From Pseudomonas typographi (GTDB lineage Bacteria > Pseudomonadota > Gammaproteobacteria > Pseudomonadales > Pseudomonadaceae): a DNA stretch of 64,000 nucleotides. A model generated the notes under the pieces. It was not told the origin of the DNA. It saw nothing but the letters and a program-made list of their open reading frames with translations, and did no database searches. The translations under genes were made by a program, and so were the position numbers. Location: contig NZ_JAAOCA010000021.1 of NCBI RefSeq assembly GCF_014694385.1, forward strand, positions 1 to 64,000, given 5' to 3'. Positions 52,492-61,508 of this stretch are shown here, in pieces (the first letter of the stretch is position 1; every line of letters begins with the position of its first letter).

Positions 52492-53136
52492 ATGCGAAGG
52501 CGGTCATGGATCGCGGCGTTGGCGGCATTGGGTTGGTTCGCCCTGGCGTTGCAGTTGTACCTGGTGCTGGCGGTGCGGTACGAGGTGCAGGCCAGCCTGC
52601 TGGGCGGGCTGGTGCACTTTTTCAGTTACTTTACGGTGTTGTCCAACACCCTGGCGGCGGCGCTGTTCACCGCGCAGGCCAGCCACAGCAACACCGCCAC
52701 GGCGGTTTGGCTGCGCCGGCCGGCGGTGGCCGGTTGGGTAACGGCGAGCATCCTGCTGGTGGGCATCGCCTACAGCTTGCTGCTGCGTAGCCTGTGGCAA
52801 CCGCAAGGCTGGCAATGGCTGGCCAACGAACTGCTGCACGATGCCATGCCGGTGCTGTGCTTGGGGTTCTGGTGGTGGGTGGTGCCGCGTGGGCACCTGC
52901 GGGCGTGGCATGTGCCGCTGTGGGCGCTGTACCCACTGGGGTATTTCGCCTTCACCCTGCTGCGCGGTGCCTCCATTGGCGTGTGGCCATACCCCTTCGT
53001 GGACGTCAGCAGCCTGGGCCTGGGCCGGGTGTTCATTAATGCCCTGGGGGTACTGGCAGGGTTTCTCGGCATTGCCACGCTGCTGCTGATGGTAGACCGT
53101 TATGCGTCGGCTTCGCTGCCTTCGGCGCGCCAGTAA
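52492..53136 (+). CDS. Pr6Pr family membrane protein
   Basis: A 214-residue protein with about six transmembrane helices (SWIAALAALGWFALALQLYLVLAV; VHFFSYFTVLSNTLAAALF; VTASILLVGIAYSLLL; ELLHDAMPVLCLGFWWWVV; VPLWALYPLGYFAFTLL; VFINALGVLAGFLGIATLLLMV). The FFSYFTVLSN motif and HD in the fourth helix are typical of the Pr6Pr (FAR-17a/AIG1-related) group, whose function in bacteria is unknown. I use the ATG at 52492 because AAGGGG lies six bases upstream. Its end overlaps the SIP gene on the opposite strand by 37 bases. Confidence 0.86.
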   Translation: MRRRSWIAALAALGWFALALQLYLVLAVRYEVQASLLGGLVHFFSYFTVLSNTLAAALFTAQASHSNTATAVWLRRPAVAGWVTASILLVGIAYSLLLRSLWQPQGWQWLANELLHDAMPVLCLGFWWWVVPRGHLRAWHVPLWALYPLGYFAFTLLRGASIGVWPYPFVDVSSLGLGRVFINALGVLAGFLGIATLLLMVDRYASASLPSARQ

Positions 53137-53879
53137 CCGGCGGCCTTGACCCCGTTTTCGTCGAGCCGATGGTGGTCGAGTAGCAGCCGCCGTACCTGGC
53201 GAGACAGCGCCGCCTCGGTGGCGACCCAGGCCCACAGGCTGCCCGCGGGCAATTGCAGGCCAGCCACTACGCCGAGCAGGTCCGCCTTGTGCCGCTCTAC
53301 CCACACCACTTGTAGGCTTGCCGCGCTGTGCAGTGGCTGGCGTTCGGCGGCGTCTTCGATTTGCACCACTACCAGTGCCTCGCGGTGGGCCGGTAGCTCC
53401 TCAAGGCGGCGGGCGATGGCGGGCAAGGCGGTTTCGTCGCCGATCAGCAGGTAGCTGTCGAAGATATCCGGCACGATCAATGACCCCCGCGGGCCGGCCA
53501 GGTGCAGGCTATCGCCCGGCTTGGCGTGCTCGGCCCAGGTCGAGGCGGGGCCGTCTCCGTGGATTACGAAATCGATGTCCAACTCGCCGTTTTCCAAGTC
53601 GATACGGCGCGGGGTGTAGTCGCGCATGGCAGGTTTCGGCCCGGGGTGCTCAACGCCCGGCTGCCAATAGGCCAGGGCGGCCTCTTGCTCCGGTGTTTGG
53701 GCGAACAATAGCTTGACGTGGTCGTCTGCGCCCAGGCTCAGAAACCCCGCCAGCTCTGGGCCGCCCAAGGTGATACGGCGCATGCGCGGGGTCAGTTCGG
53801 CCACCCGCACTACCTGCAGGCGGCGGCGTTTTATTTCATGCATAACGCGATGGAGGGCGGATGCTTGGGTCATGTTCAT
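53100..53879 (-). CDS. Siderophore-interacting protein (FAD-dependent ferric reductase)
   Basis: A 259-residue SIP/ViuB-family protein. The FAD-binding region has RMRRITLGGPELAGF and RDYTPRRIDLENGELDIDFVIHGDGPASTWAEHAKPGD. A NAD(P)H-binding SIP domain follows (YLLIGDETALPAIARRLEELP, WVATEAALSRQVRRLLLDHH, and the C-terminal GYWRAEG). Such enzymes reduce iron from ferric siderophores in the cytoplasm. It overlaps the PadR gene by four bases, like the E. coli yqjI-yqjH pair, where the PadR-type YqjI represses yqjH under nickel/iron stress. Confidence 0.9.
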   Translation of the reverse strand: MNMTQASALHRVMHEIKRRRLQVVRVAELTPRMRRITLGGPELAGFLSLGADDHVKLLFAQTPEQEAALAYWQPGVEHPGPKPAMRDYTPRRIDLENGELDIDFVIHGDGPASTWAEHAKPGDSLHLAGPRGSLIVPDIFDSYLLIGDETALPAIARRLEELPAHREALVVVQIEDAAERQPLHSAASLQVVWVERHKADLLGVVAGLQLPAGSLWAWVATEAALSRQVRRLLLDHHRLDENGVKAAGYWRAEGSEADA

Positions 53880-54388
53880 GCCTCGCTGAGGGGGCCGCCG
53901 GCGATGGCGCGGGCAGTGGCGTTGAGCAGGTCGCGTACCCGCGTGATTTCATCGGGGGTCCAGCGCCCATGGTGCATTTGCAGGGCGTGGCGTAGGTTGT
54001 GCACGGCTTCGTGGATGGCTTCCGGGCGATCATGGCCGCGCAGCGAGCGGCGGCTGACGGCGATGCGTTCACGGGCCCCTTCCAGGGCGACGCCCTGCTC
54101 GGCCAGGTAGTGGCGGCCGGCCTCGGTGAGGCTGTAGCGCTTCTTGGCGCCTGCGCTGTCGGCGGCGATGAGGTCGCTTTCTTCAAGGAAGGTCAAGGTC
54201 GGGTAGATCACCCCGGGGCTGGGGCTGTAGCGCCCATCGAACGTGGCTTCGATTTTGCGGATCAAGTCATAGCCATGGCAGGGCTCGGCGCCAAGCATGT
54301 CGAGCAACAGCAGTTTAAGGTCACCCGGGGCGAATACCCGTGGGCCACGGCCAGCGCGTTCGCGGCCGGGGAGATGGCGGTCTCGCAT
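53876..54388 (-). CDS. PadR-family transcriptional regulator (YqjI-like)
   Basis: A 170-residue regulator with the PadR winged helix (LKLLLLDMLGAEPCHGYDLIRKIEATFDGRYSPSPGVIYPTLTFLEESDLI, about 22-75; the GVIYPTL turn is diagnostic) and a helical C-terminal dimerisation half. The N-terminal extension lacks the His-rich tail of E. coli YqjI, with only a short RDRHLPGRERAGRG. It is transcribed with the SIP gene. A perfect 18-base palindrome lies 48 bases upstream and is the probable binding site. Confidence 0.9.
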   Translation of the reverse strand: MRDRHLPGRERAGRGPRVFAPGDLKLLLLDMLGAEPCHGYDLIRKIEATFDGRYSPSPGVIYPTLTFLEESDLIAADSAGAKKRYSLTEAGRHYLAEQGVALEGARERIAVSRRSLRGHDRPEAIHEAVHNLRHALQMHHGRWTPDEITRVRDLLNATARAIAGGPLSEA

Positions 54389-54426
54389 CTTGAGGTTTCT
54401 CGGTGGGGGGCTTTTAAGGTGGCTAT

Positions 54427-54453
54427 AAGATATACCTTAAGATATATCTTAAG
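54427..54453. promoter_or_regulatory. Operator of the PadR-SIP operon
   Basis: CTTAAGATATATCTTAAG at 54436-54453 is a perfect 18-base palindrome, and a second overlapping copy (AAGATATACCTTAAG) extends it to 54427. It lies in the promoter region of the minus-strand PadR gene and resembles the known A/T-rich YqjI/PadR operators. Confidence 0.75.
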
Positions 54454-54459
54454 TAAAGC

Positions 54460-57400
54460 CTACCCCGTTGGGCCTCCCGCGGGTGGTTTGCACGCCTGGC
54501 CTGCCGCGGCGTTCAAATACGGCTGCAGAATCGGCGCCATGCCCTTGAGCACCTGTACCGGCAAGGCAGAGGTGAAGTGGAAGTTGGCCGAGGCCTTGCC
54601 GGGCACGAATGCGGTAAGCGTGCCGAAGTAGCGGTCGCCCAGGTAGAACACGAAGGTGCCCGTGCGGTTTATGGCGCGCGAGCCCACCAGCCGGCCGCCG
54701 CTGCCAAAGCTTTCGACGCGGTTATCGCCGGTGCCGGTTTTTCCACCCATGGCCATCGGTGTGCCGTCGGGTTGGGTAAACACATTGGCCACCCGCCGCG
54801 CGGTGCCATCGGCCACCACCCCGCCGAGCGCCGCGCGCAGGGCCTGGGCCACTTCCACCGGCATCACCCGTTCGGCGCGGTCGGTGGCCGCGCCCACGCG
54901 TGTTTCAAAGGGTGTGCCTTGGGCAAAATGCAGTTGGTCGATGCGCAGGCTTGGCAGGCGCACGCCGTCGTTGAGGATGATCCCGACCAATTCCGCCAAG
55001 GCGGCGGGGCGGTCGCCCGAGCTGCCGATGGCGGTGGCCAGCGATGGCACCAAATGGTCGAAGGGGTAACCCACTTGCTGCCAGCGGCGGTGGATGTCGG
55101 TAAAGGCCTCGATCTCGATCATCGTACGGATACGGCTGTCGCGGGCGCTTTGGTGTTTGCTGTTGAACAGCCAGCCGTACACTTCCTGGCGCTCTTGGGT
55201 GCTGGCCGCGAGTGCTTGGTCGAGGCTAGCGTCAGGGTGTTCGAGCAGGTAGCCCAGCAACCAGAGGTCTAGCGGGTGCACGCGGGCGATATAGCCTTGG
55301 TCGGGCAGGGCGTAGGCACCGGGCCCGTATTGATCGTAAAGCTGGCCCAGCCGCTTGGGCGTGAGCGCCGTGGCCTTCCAGTGTTCGCCAATAAAACTGT
55401 CGAATTGGGCCCCCGGTGCCTGCGGGAACAGGTAGCGGTACACCGCCGCCAGCCGCACCGGGGTCGTGCGCAGGCCATCGAGGAAGGTGGCCAGGCGCTC
55501 GCCGCCGCTTTTACCGTCGTACTTGCGCCAGAAGCGGCGCAGGTATTCGGTGCCCTCACGGTCGGCAAAGCGCGCCAGGTACTCTTGGCGGCGCGGGTCT
55601 TGGTCGTTCTTCAGCAACTGGGCACTGTTGTTCGGCGCTTGGTAGAGCGTGTAACGCACTACATCGCGCATCAGCCGAATAAACGGCAAATTGATCGATT
55701 CGCGCAGCGCTTGCTTGAGCGTAGGGGTGCGGTCGTTATCCTGCCGGCGGAAGTTTCCGAACACGTGCACCCCGCCACCGGTAAAGAACCGCTCGCCGGG
55801 GTTGGCCGAGTACTTGCGCTCAAGCGCCGCATCGAGCATGCCTTGCAGGCTGCCGCCGCGGTGGCTGCCTAGGTAGTCCAGTGCCCAGTGGCTGAGGCGG
55901 TCTTGTGGGTCGATCCCTGCGGCCAGGCGATGCAGCTCGGCTGGGTTTTTATCGCTGTAGCGAGCATGCAGCTCGGCGATAATTTGCAAGTAGCTGGTCA
56001 TTACCCGCAGTTTGGCGGTGGAACCCAATTCCAGCTTGCTGCCTTCGTTGATGTCGAAGGGTTGGTCAGTGCTGTCGGTTTGCACCCGCACCCGCGCCGC
56101 ACCGCCGCTGTTTTCGAACAAGGTAAACGCGTACTTGACGGCCTCGGTGCTGCTGGGGGTCAACAAGCTTTCGCCGACCAGCCCGGTTTGCTGGGCGAAG
56201 GTTGGGTCCGCCAAATGCTTGAGGTAGTCGCTGGCCTGGCTTTGCAACTGCGCGTTGAGGCTGCTGGTGGCCGTAAGGTCCAGCCGGTCGAGGTCGTACA
56301 GTGGCTCATCGAGAAGCCCGGCCAGGCGGCCACGGGTAACCACAGTGGCCTTGTCGTTGCTATAGGGCTCCCAGGTGGGCTCTTTGGCCCAGTCGCGCCA
56401 ATGCAATTGGCTTTGCAGGGCATAGGTAGCCTGCTCATTGCTGATGATGCCCTGGCCGGCGAGCAGGCGAATGTGCGCGTCGGTAAGGGTGTTCAGTTCA
56501 CCGTGGCCGCGGCTTAAAAAGTGCGAGGGCCGGCGCTGGGCGATCATCAATGACAGCACCTGGCGCAGCGCCAGGCCGCGGGCCTTCAAGGAGCCGACGT
56601 CATCGCCCTGGCTGCTGAGGATCACATTGGTTTTATCGAAGTCGGCGCCATACCACACCCGTAGGCCCTCAGCCAGGCCGTGCACTTCGCCATGGCCAGG
56701 CACCGCAGACAACGGCACGCTGTTGAGGTAGTCGCGTACCACGTTCTGCCGCGCTTTCAACGTGTTTGGCCCGTTTTGGTAGGCGCGCACGCTGGCCGAG
56801 AACATCTGCCGCAGTTTTTCTGGGCCAGAGTCGGTCAGCCCACCGGGGGAGTGGCGGTATTTTTCCAGTTGGGTGGCCAGGGTACTGCCGCCGGCTGACT
56901 GGCCGGGCAGGCCGAGCGCATGGGCCACCTGCGACCACGCGGCCTTGGCGAAGCGCGGCCAGTCGACCGCCGGGTTGAGCGTAGGGCGGCGGGCGTCGAG
57001 CAGGTTGCGGTCTTCGATGAACAGCAAACTGTTGACCACCAACGGCGGGATGTCGCCAAACTGTTTATATAACTGCAGCGGGTACTTGAAGTCGTAGATC
57101 GGTACGCCGCGGCAGTCGTCGATGTGCAGGCCCGCCTGGGGTTTTTCCGGGTAGGGCACGAACAACCCGCGGTTGGCATAGCGTTGCAGGGCAGAAGAAA
57201 AGCGTACCTGCTCCAGCACTTGGTAGTTGCGTTTTTGCAAACGTTCGAGGAAGGCGCCCAGGTGGCTGTAGCCCAAGCGCTCATCGAAAGGGCCATTGCT
57301 GGGGTATACGACGGCGTCGCTGGCCCCGGGGCGCAATTGCCACCCCAGGCTCGCCGCCAGGCGGCTGAATTCGCGGGCCTGAAGGCGTGAGTTGTACATT

Positions 57401-57567
57401 TCCTGGCGGGCGGCATAACCGCCGCCCAGCACCACGATCGTCCCGATCAGGGCCACCACCGGCCAGCGCCGCCGGGGGCGCCGCGGGCCGGGCTCAGGGG
57501 CCTGCGCGGGCGCCTGCTCCGTGCTGAGGTTCGGCTTGCCTGGCTGGCTGTTCCACAATACGCCCAT
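54460..57567 (-). CDS. Large class A penicillin-binding protein (transglycosylase/transpeptidase)
   Basis: A 1035-residue inner-membrane protein with one N-terminal helix (WPVVALIGTIVVLGGGYAA, about 35-53). The glycosyltransferase-51 domain contains LLFIEDRNLLDARRP, GGSTLATQLEKYRHSPGG and KARQNVVRDYLNSVPLSAVPGHGEVHGL. The penicillin-binding half has SxxK (GSTAKLRV) and the KTG-type MGGKTGTGDN motif; a C-terminal domain with RTGTFVFYLGDRYFGTLTAFVPG follows. It polymerises and crosslinks peptidoglycan. Its length and divergent middle differ from PBP1a and PBP1b. It is divergent from nothing nearby and overlaps no neighbour. Confidence 0.87.
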   Translation of the reverse strand: MGVLWNSQPGKPNLSTEQAPAQAPEPGPRRPRRRWPVVALIGTIVVLGGGYAARQEMYNSRLQAREFSRLAASLGWQLRPGASDAVVYPSNGPFDERLGYSHLGAFLERLQKRNYQVLEQVRFSSALQRYANRGLFVPYPEKPQAGLHIDDCRGVPIYDFKYPLQLYKQFGDIPPLVVNSLLFIEDRNLLDARRPTLNPAVDWPRFAKAAWSQVAHALGLPGQSAGGSTLATQLEKYRHSPGGLTDSGPEKLRQMFSASVRAYQNGPNTLKARQNVVRDYLNSVPLSAVPGHGEVHGLAEGLRVWYGADFDKTNVILSSQGDDVGSLKARGLALRQVLSLMIAQRRPSHFLSRGHGELNTLTDAHIRLLAGQGIISNEQATYALQSQLHWRDWAKEPTWEPYSNDKATVVTRGRLAGLLDEPLYDLDRLDLTATSSLNAQLQSQASDYLKHLADPTFAQQTGLVGESLLTPSSTEAVKYAFTLFENSGGAARVRVQTDSTDQPFDINEGSKLELGSTAKLRVMTSYLQIIAELHARYSDKNPAELHRLAAGIDPQDRLSHWALDYLGSHRGGSLQGMLDAALERKYSANPGERFFTGGGVHVFGNFRRQDNDRTPTLKQALRESINLPFIRLMRDVVRYTLYQAPNNSAQLLKNDQDPRRQEYLARFADREGTEYLRRFWRKYDGKSGGERLATFLDGLRTTPVRLAAVYRYLFPQAPGAQFDSFIGEHWKATALTPKRLGQLYDQYGPGAYALPDQGYIARVHPLDLWLLGYLLEHPDASLDQALAASTQERQEVYGWLFNSKHQSARDSRIRTMIEIEAFTDIHRRWQQVGYPFDHLVPSLATAIGSSGDRPAALAELVGIILNDGVRLPSLRIDQLHFAQGTPFETRVGAATDRAERVMPVEVAQALRAALGGVVADGTARRVANVFTQPDGTPMAMGGKTGTGDNRVESFGSGGRLVGSRAINRTGTFVFYLGDRYFGTLTAFVPGKASANFHFTSALPVQVLKGMAPILQPYLNAAAGQACKPPAGGPTG

Positions 57568-57663
57568 GGGTCAGGTCTGCTCACTTCTACACCGGGGTGC
57601 TGACTTAGAGCGTAACTGGCCCGCAGAGTGCCGCTTGGTTTCCCTTGCCGCTGCGTTTAGGCG

Positions 57664-58089
57664 TTACCGGGCGAACAATTGGCTCATATCCTTGAACGCT
57701 TTGAATTCCAGTGCATTGCCGCAGGGGTCGAACAGAAACATCGTGGCTTGCTCGCCCACCTGCCCCTTGAAGCGCACGTAGGGCTCGATCACGAAGGCAG
57801 TATCGCGCGCCCGCAGGCGTTCGGCCAAGGCTTCCCACTCCGGCCAACTGAGTACGATACCGAAATGCGGCACGGGCACATCGTGGCCATCTACCGCATT
57901 GGTATGGGCCGCCTGTTGGGAAGGGGTCTTGGGGTGCTCATGGATCACCAACTGGTGGCCGTAAAAGTCGAAATCGACCCAGTGGTCGCTGGAGCGCCCT
58001 TCGGCCAGGCCGAAGACATCACCGTAGAAGTGGCGTGCGGCGGGCAGGTCGTAAACGGGGATAGCCAAGTGAAACGGTGACAGGCTCAT
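57664..58089 (-). CDS. VOC-family (glyoxalase/dioxygenase-fold) protein
   Basis: A 141-residue vicinal-oxygen-chelate protein: LSPFHLAIPVYDLPAARHFYGDVFGLAEGRSSDHWVDFDFYGHQLVIHEH in the first half, and HFGIVLSWPEWEALAERL and TMFLFDPCGNALEFKAFKDM in the second. The paired beta-alpha-beta modules and the metal-binding His/Glu positions suggest an enzyme acting on a small organic substrate, but it cannot be named. It diverges from the LysR gene, which may regulate it. Confidence 0.88.
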   Translation of the reverse strand: MSLSPFHLAIPVYDLPAARHFYGDVFGLAEGRSSDHWVDFDFYGHQLVIHEHPKTPSQQAAHTNAVDGHDVPVPHFGIVLSWPEWEALAERLRARDTAFVIEPYVRFKGQVGEQATMFLFDPCGNALEFKAFKDMSQLFAR

Positions 58090-58200
58090 AGGGTGTTCTC
58101 ATCGAGGTTCACGGTGGGCCATTCTTACCCATTGGAAATTCGATGCAAAGCGGATAGTTTTGTAGCTGAGCAGCAAAAATATTGTGCCTGGGGCCTTGCC

Positions 58201-59052
58201 ATGATCCGCGAACTTCGCACTTTTTTAGCCGCTGCCCGGCGTGGCAGTTTCGTTGGCGCTGGGCAACAGATAGGGCTTACGCCTTCGGCGGTCAGCGCGC
58301 AGTTGCGCAACCTTGAACAGGCGCTGGGGGTGCAACTGTTCGAGCGCAGCGCCCGTGCGGTGCAATTGAGTGCCGCGGGCCAACGCGCCGTGCCGCTGGC
58401 GGAGGAAATCCTGGCGTTGTTCGCCCGCATGGGCGCTGCGCCAGGTGAGGGTGCCCAGCGTGGCACGTTGCGCATCGGCGCGATCAACACCGCCCAAACG
58501 GGCTTGTTGGCGCCGGCCTTGGTGCGGCTGCGTGAGCGTGCCCCAGCGGTGGAAGTACAACTGGTACCGGGGGTGTCGCTGAACCTACTGGCGCAGGTGG
58601 ATGCGGCTGAACTTGACCTGGCCATTTTGATTCGCCCACCGTTCCCGCTGCCGAAGGAATTGGAAGCCACCCTGCTGGCCGAGGAGCCGTTCGTGCTGGC
58701 AGTGCCGGCCGGCGTGCCGGGCGATTGCCCGCTTACTCTGCTGCGCGAACAGCCGTTTATTCGTTACGAGCGTGCCTCGTTCGGCGGCCGCCAGGTCAGC
58801 CGCTTCTTGTTGGCGCAGCGGCTCAACCCGCGGCAGGTGCTGGAGCTCGATGAACTCGACGCGATCATCCGCATGGTCCAGAGCGGCCTCGGGGTGGCGC
58901 TGATCCCCCGCGCCGGTTTGTGGCTGGCAAACCCTGTTGGCCTGCGCGTGCTGCCGCTGGGTGAGTGGGCGTTCAGCCGCGAGCTGGTGCTGGTGGCGCC
59001 GCGCCGAGCCTCCCCGTTGCAGCGGCTGTTCACCGAGTGCGTGTTGGCTTGA
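58201..59052 (+). CDS. LysR-family transcriptional regulator
   Basis: A 283-residue LysR protein: N-terminal helix-turn-helix (MIRELRTFLAAARRGSFVGAGQQIGLTPSAVSAQLRNLEQALGVQLFERS) and a substrate-binding-like effector domain (about 90-283). The start is the ATG at 58201; the open frame begins earlier at 58093, inside the divergent intergenic space. It is divergent from the VOC-family gene, which is a typical LysR target arrangement. The effector molecule is unknown. Confidence 0.92.
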   Translation: MIRELRTFLAAARRGSFVGAGQQIGLTPSAVSAQLRNLEQALGVQLFERSARAVQLSAAGQRAVPLAEEILALFARMGAAPGEGAQRGTLRIGAINTAQTGLLAPALVRLRERAPAVEVQLVPGVSLNLLAQVDAAELDLAILIRPPFPLPKELEATLLAEEPFVLAVPAGVPGDCPLTLLREQPFIRYERASFGGRQVSRFLLAQRLNPRQVLELDELDAIIRMVQSGLGVALIPRAGLWLANPVGLRVLPLGEWAFSRELVLVAPRRASPLQRLFTECVLA

Positions 59053-59058
59053 ACGCGC

Positions 59059-60054
59059 TCAGGGCAAACGTGCCAGCCGTTCGGTCAGCAGGTCGAAAAA
59101 ACCTTCGGCATCGCCGTCGGTGACCCAATGCACATTGGCTGGCTGCTTGAGCGAACCGTAGTAATCGGCCAAGGTTTGGCCGAAGCCCACACCGTCGCGG
59201 GCATCGATAGCCATATACAGGTCGCGGCCCTTGAACAGGTGTGGCTTGAGTAAGTAAGCGATCACCGTGGCGTCGTGCACGGGGCCGCCAGGCAGGCCGT
59301 AGTGATCGATGTCGTGTTGGGCGTAACAACGGATGATGTCGTATACGCGGCTACCGGCTTGGTTACCCAACTGGCGGATGCGCGCCAGGCGTGCCTCGCT
59401 GGTAAGGATCTTATGGGTAACATCCAGCGGTAGATAGGTCAATTTCACCCCGCTGGCGAGTACCACCTTGGCCGCCTGGGGGTCGGCAAACAGGTTGAAT
59501 TCGGCCACCGGGCTCACATTGCCGCCGTTGAAGTGCGCACCGCCCATCACCACCACCTGCTTGATCCCTTGCACGATGCTCGGGGCTTGGCCCAGCGCCA
59601 GGGCCAAGTTGGTCTGTGGGCCGAGCAGCGCCAGGGTGATGCTGTGGGGCGCGGCGGCCTTGAGTGTTTCGACCAGGTACTGCACCGCAGTGCCTTCGGC
59701 CAGCGGTTCGCCCGGCTCGTACACCGGTACGCCAGGCAAGCCTTCCTCACCGTGAACGTTGGCCGCATAGAGCGGCGTGCGCACCAGTGGGCGGCTAGCG
59801 CCGGCGTAAACCGGCACCTCTTCGCGGTGTGCCCACTCCCGCACCAGCCGCGCGTTGCGCGAGGTTTTCCCCAGGGGCACATTGCCGGCTACGGTAGTAA
59901 TGGCGCGCAGGTTCAGTTCCGCGGGCGATGCCATGGCCAAAAACAGCGCCACCACATCGTCCGCCCCTGGGTCGGTGTCGATGATCAGGTCGATCGGTTG
60001 CGCCGCCTGAACCGGCAAGCGCGGGGCCAAGGTTACGACACCACCCGGTAACAC
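59059..60054 (-). CDS. Nucleoside hydrolase (inosine-uridine preferring type)
   Basis: A 331-residue nucleoside N-ribohydrolase. The calcium-binding DTDPGADD motif (about residues 26-33) and the VVMGGAHFNGGNVSPVAEFNLFADPQAA region identify the family; the C-terminal His region is HDATVIAYLLKP. It splits ribonucleosides into base and ribose. The start is a GTG at 60054, 22 bases inside the end of ppnN, so the two are co-translated. A TTG at 60030 would remove the overlap. There is no clear signal peptide, so a cytoplasmic salvage role is likely. Confidence 0.9.
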   Translation of the reverse strand: MLPGGVVTLAPRLPVQAAQPIDLIIDTDPGADDVVALFLAMASPAELNLRAITTVAGNVPLGKTSRNARLVREWAHREEVPVYAGASRPLVRTPLYAANVHGEEGLPGVPVYEPGEPLAEGTAVQYLVETLKAAAPHSITLALLGPQTNLALALGQAPSIVQGIKQVVVMGGAHFNGGNVSPVAEFNLFADPQAAKVVLASGVKLTYLPLDVTHKILTSEARLARIRQLGNQAGSRVYDIIRCYAQHDIDHYGLPGGPVHDATVIAYLLKPHLFKGRDLYMAIDARDGVGFGQTLADYYGSLKQPANVHWVTDGDAEGFFDLLTERLARLP

Positions 60055-61406
60055 GGCACGTAGGCCGCGCCGCCTGGTAGTTTCATGCGGTGTTGCTCCA
60101 CGAACGCCTGCAGCAGTTGATCCAGCGGCTGCATGATTTCGCGGTCGCCATGGATTTCATAAGGGCCGTGTCGTTCGATCAGGCGGATGCCTTTGTCTTT
60201 TACGTTGCCGGCCACTATGCCGGAAAACGCCCGGCGCAAGTTGGCCGCCAATTGATGGGGCGGCGACGATTTGCGCAGCGCCAACTTGGCCATGTTGGCG
60301 TGCGTTGGGTCGAACGGATGCTGGAAGCTGTCTTCGATCTTGAGCAGCCAGTTGAAGTGAAAGGCGTCGTTGCGCTCGCGCCGAAAACGCTTCACGGCCA
60401 GCAGCCCCTCGGCCATTTGCCGCGCCACTTCGTCTGGGTCGGCAATGATGATGCGGTAATAGCCCCTGGCCGCTTCGCCCAAGGTGGCGCCGACGAAAGC
60501 GTCCAGTTGCTCCAGGTACGCCGCCGCGCTGCGTGGGCCGGTGAGGATCACCGGGAAGGGCAGTTCGCGGTTTTCTGGGTGCATCAGGATGCCCAGCAGG
60601 TAGAGGAACTCTTCCGCGGTACCAGCCCCGCCAGGGAAAATGATGATGCCATGGCCCACCCGCACGAAGGCTTCCAGGCGTTTTTCGATGTCTGGCAGTA
60701 TCACCAACTCGTTCACGATCGGGTTGGGCGCCTCGGCGGCGATGATCCCCGGTTCGGTCAGGCCCAGGTAGCGGCCGCCGTTCATGCGCTGCTTGGCGTG
60801 GGCAATGGTCGCACCCTTCATCGGGCCTTTCATTACCCCGGGGCCGCAGCCGGTGCAAATGTCGAGCTTGCGCAGGCCCAGCGCGTGGCCCACTTTCTTG
60901 GTGTACTTGTACTCTTCGGTATTGATCGAGTGCCCGCCCCAGCACACCACCATTTTCGGCTCCAGGCCCGCGCGCAAGGTGCGGGCATTGCGCAGCAGGT
61001 GGAATACGTAGTCGGTGATGCCGCTTGAGCTGGCCAGGTCGAACTGTAAATCACCCAGTTCGTTTTCCGTATAAATGATGTCGCGCAGGGCGCTGAAGAG
61101 CATCTCGCGGGTGCTGGCGATCATTTCGCCGTCGACGAAGGCATCGGCGGGGGCATTGAGTAGCTCCAGGCGCACGCCGCGGTCTTGCTGGTGAATACGC
61201 ACCTCGAAGTCCTTGTAGGCGTCGAGGATGGTCTTGGCGTTATCGACATGGGCGCCGGTGTTGAGAATGGCCAGGGCGCACTGGCGGAACAGTTGATAGA
61301 TGCTGCCGGAACCGGCTTCGCTCAGTTGTTGCACTTCGCGGTGAGAGAGTACTTCAAGGCTGCCTTTAGGGCTCACTTGGGCGTTGATGACATTTTGTTT
61401 AGCCAT
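60033..61406 (-). CDS. ppnN: Pyrimidine/purine nucleotide 5'-monophosphate nucleosidase PpnN (LOG family)
   Basis: A 457-residue LOG-family enzyme close to E. coli PpnN (YgdH) in length. It hydrolyses nucleoside monophosphates to base plus ribose 5-phosphate, and (p)ppGpp regulates E. coli PpnN. The central LOG core has VCWGGHSINTEEYKYTKKVGHALGLRKLDICTGCGPGVMKGPMKGA and FPGGAGTAEEFLYLLGIL. The N- and C-terminal PpnN-specific domains (QLSEAGSGSIYQLFRQCALAILN; FHFNWLLKIEDSFQHPF) are present. I place the start at 61406 (MAKQNVINAQVSPKGS). It overlaps the nucleoside hydrolase gene downstream by 22 bases. Confidence 0.93.
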   Translation of the reverse strand: MAKQNVINAQVSPKGSLEVLSHREVQQLSEAGSGSIYQLFRQCALAILNTGAHVDNAKTILDAYKDFEVRIHQQDRGVRLELLNAPADAFVDGEMIASTREMLFSALRDIIYTENELGDLQFDLASSSGITDYVFHLLRNARTLRAGLEPKMVVCWGGHSINTEEYKYTKKVGHALGLRKLDICTGCGPGVMKGPMKGATIAHAKQRMNGGRYLGLTEPGIIAAEAPNPIVNELVILPDIEKRLEAFVRVGHGIIIFPGGAGTAEEFLYLLGILMHPENRELPFPVILTGPRSAAAYLEQLDAFVGATLGEAARGYYRIIIADPDEVARQMAEGLLAVKRFRRERNDAFHFNWLLKIEDSFQHPFDPTHANMAKLALRKSSPPHQLAANLRRAFSGIVAGNVKDKGIRLIERHGPYEIHGDREIMQPLDQLLQAFVEQHRMKLPGGAAYVPCYRVVS

Positions 61407-61508
61407 GCTGGAATCCTTATCAGCGACACCCGCGCCCACGAACGCTACGGCTTGAACGAACGCACAAGCGGGCATCGAACGGCGCCGCCACTACGAAGGC
61501 GCCTGGGG

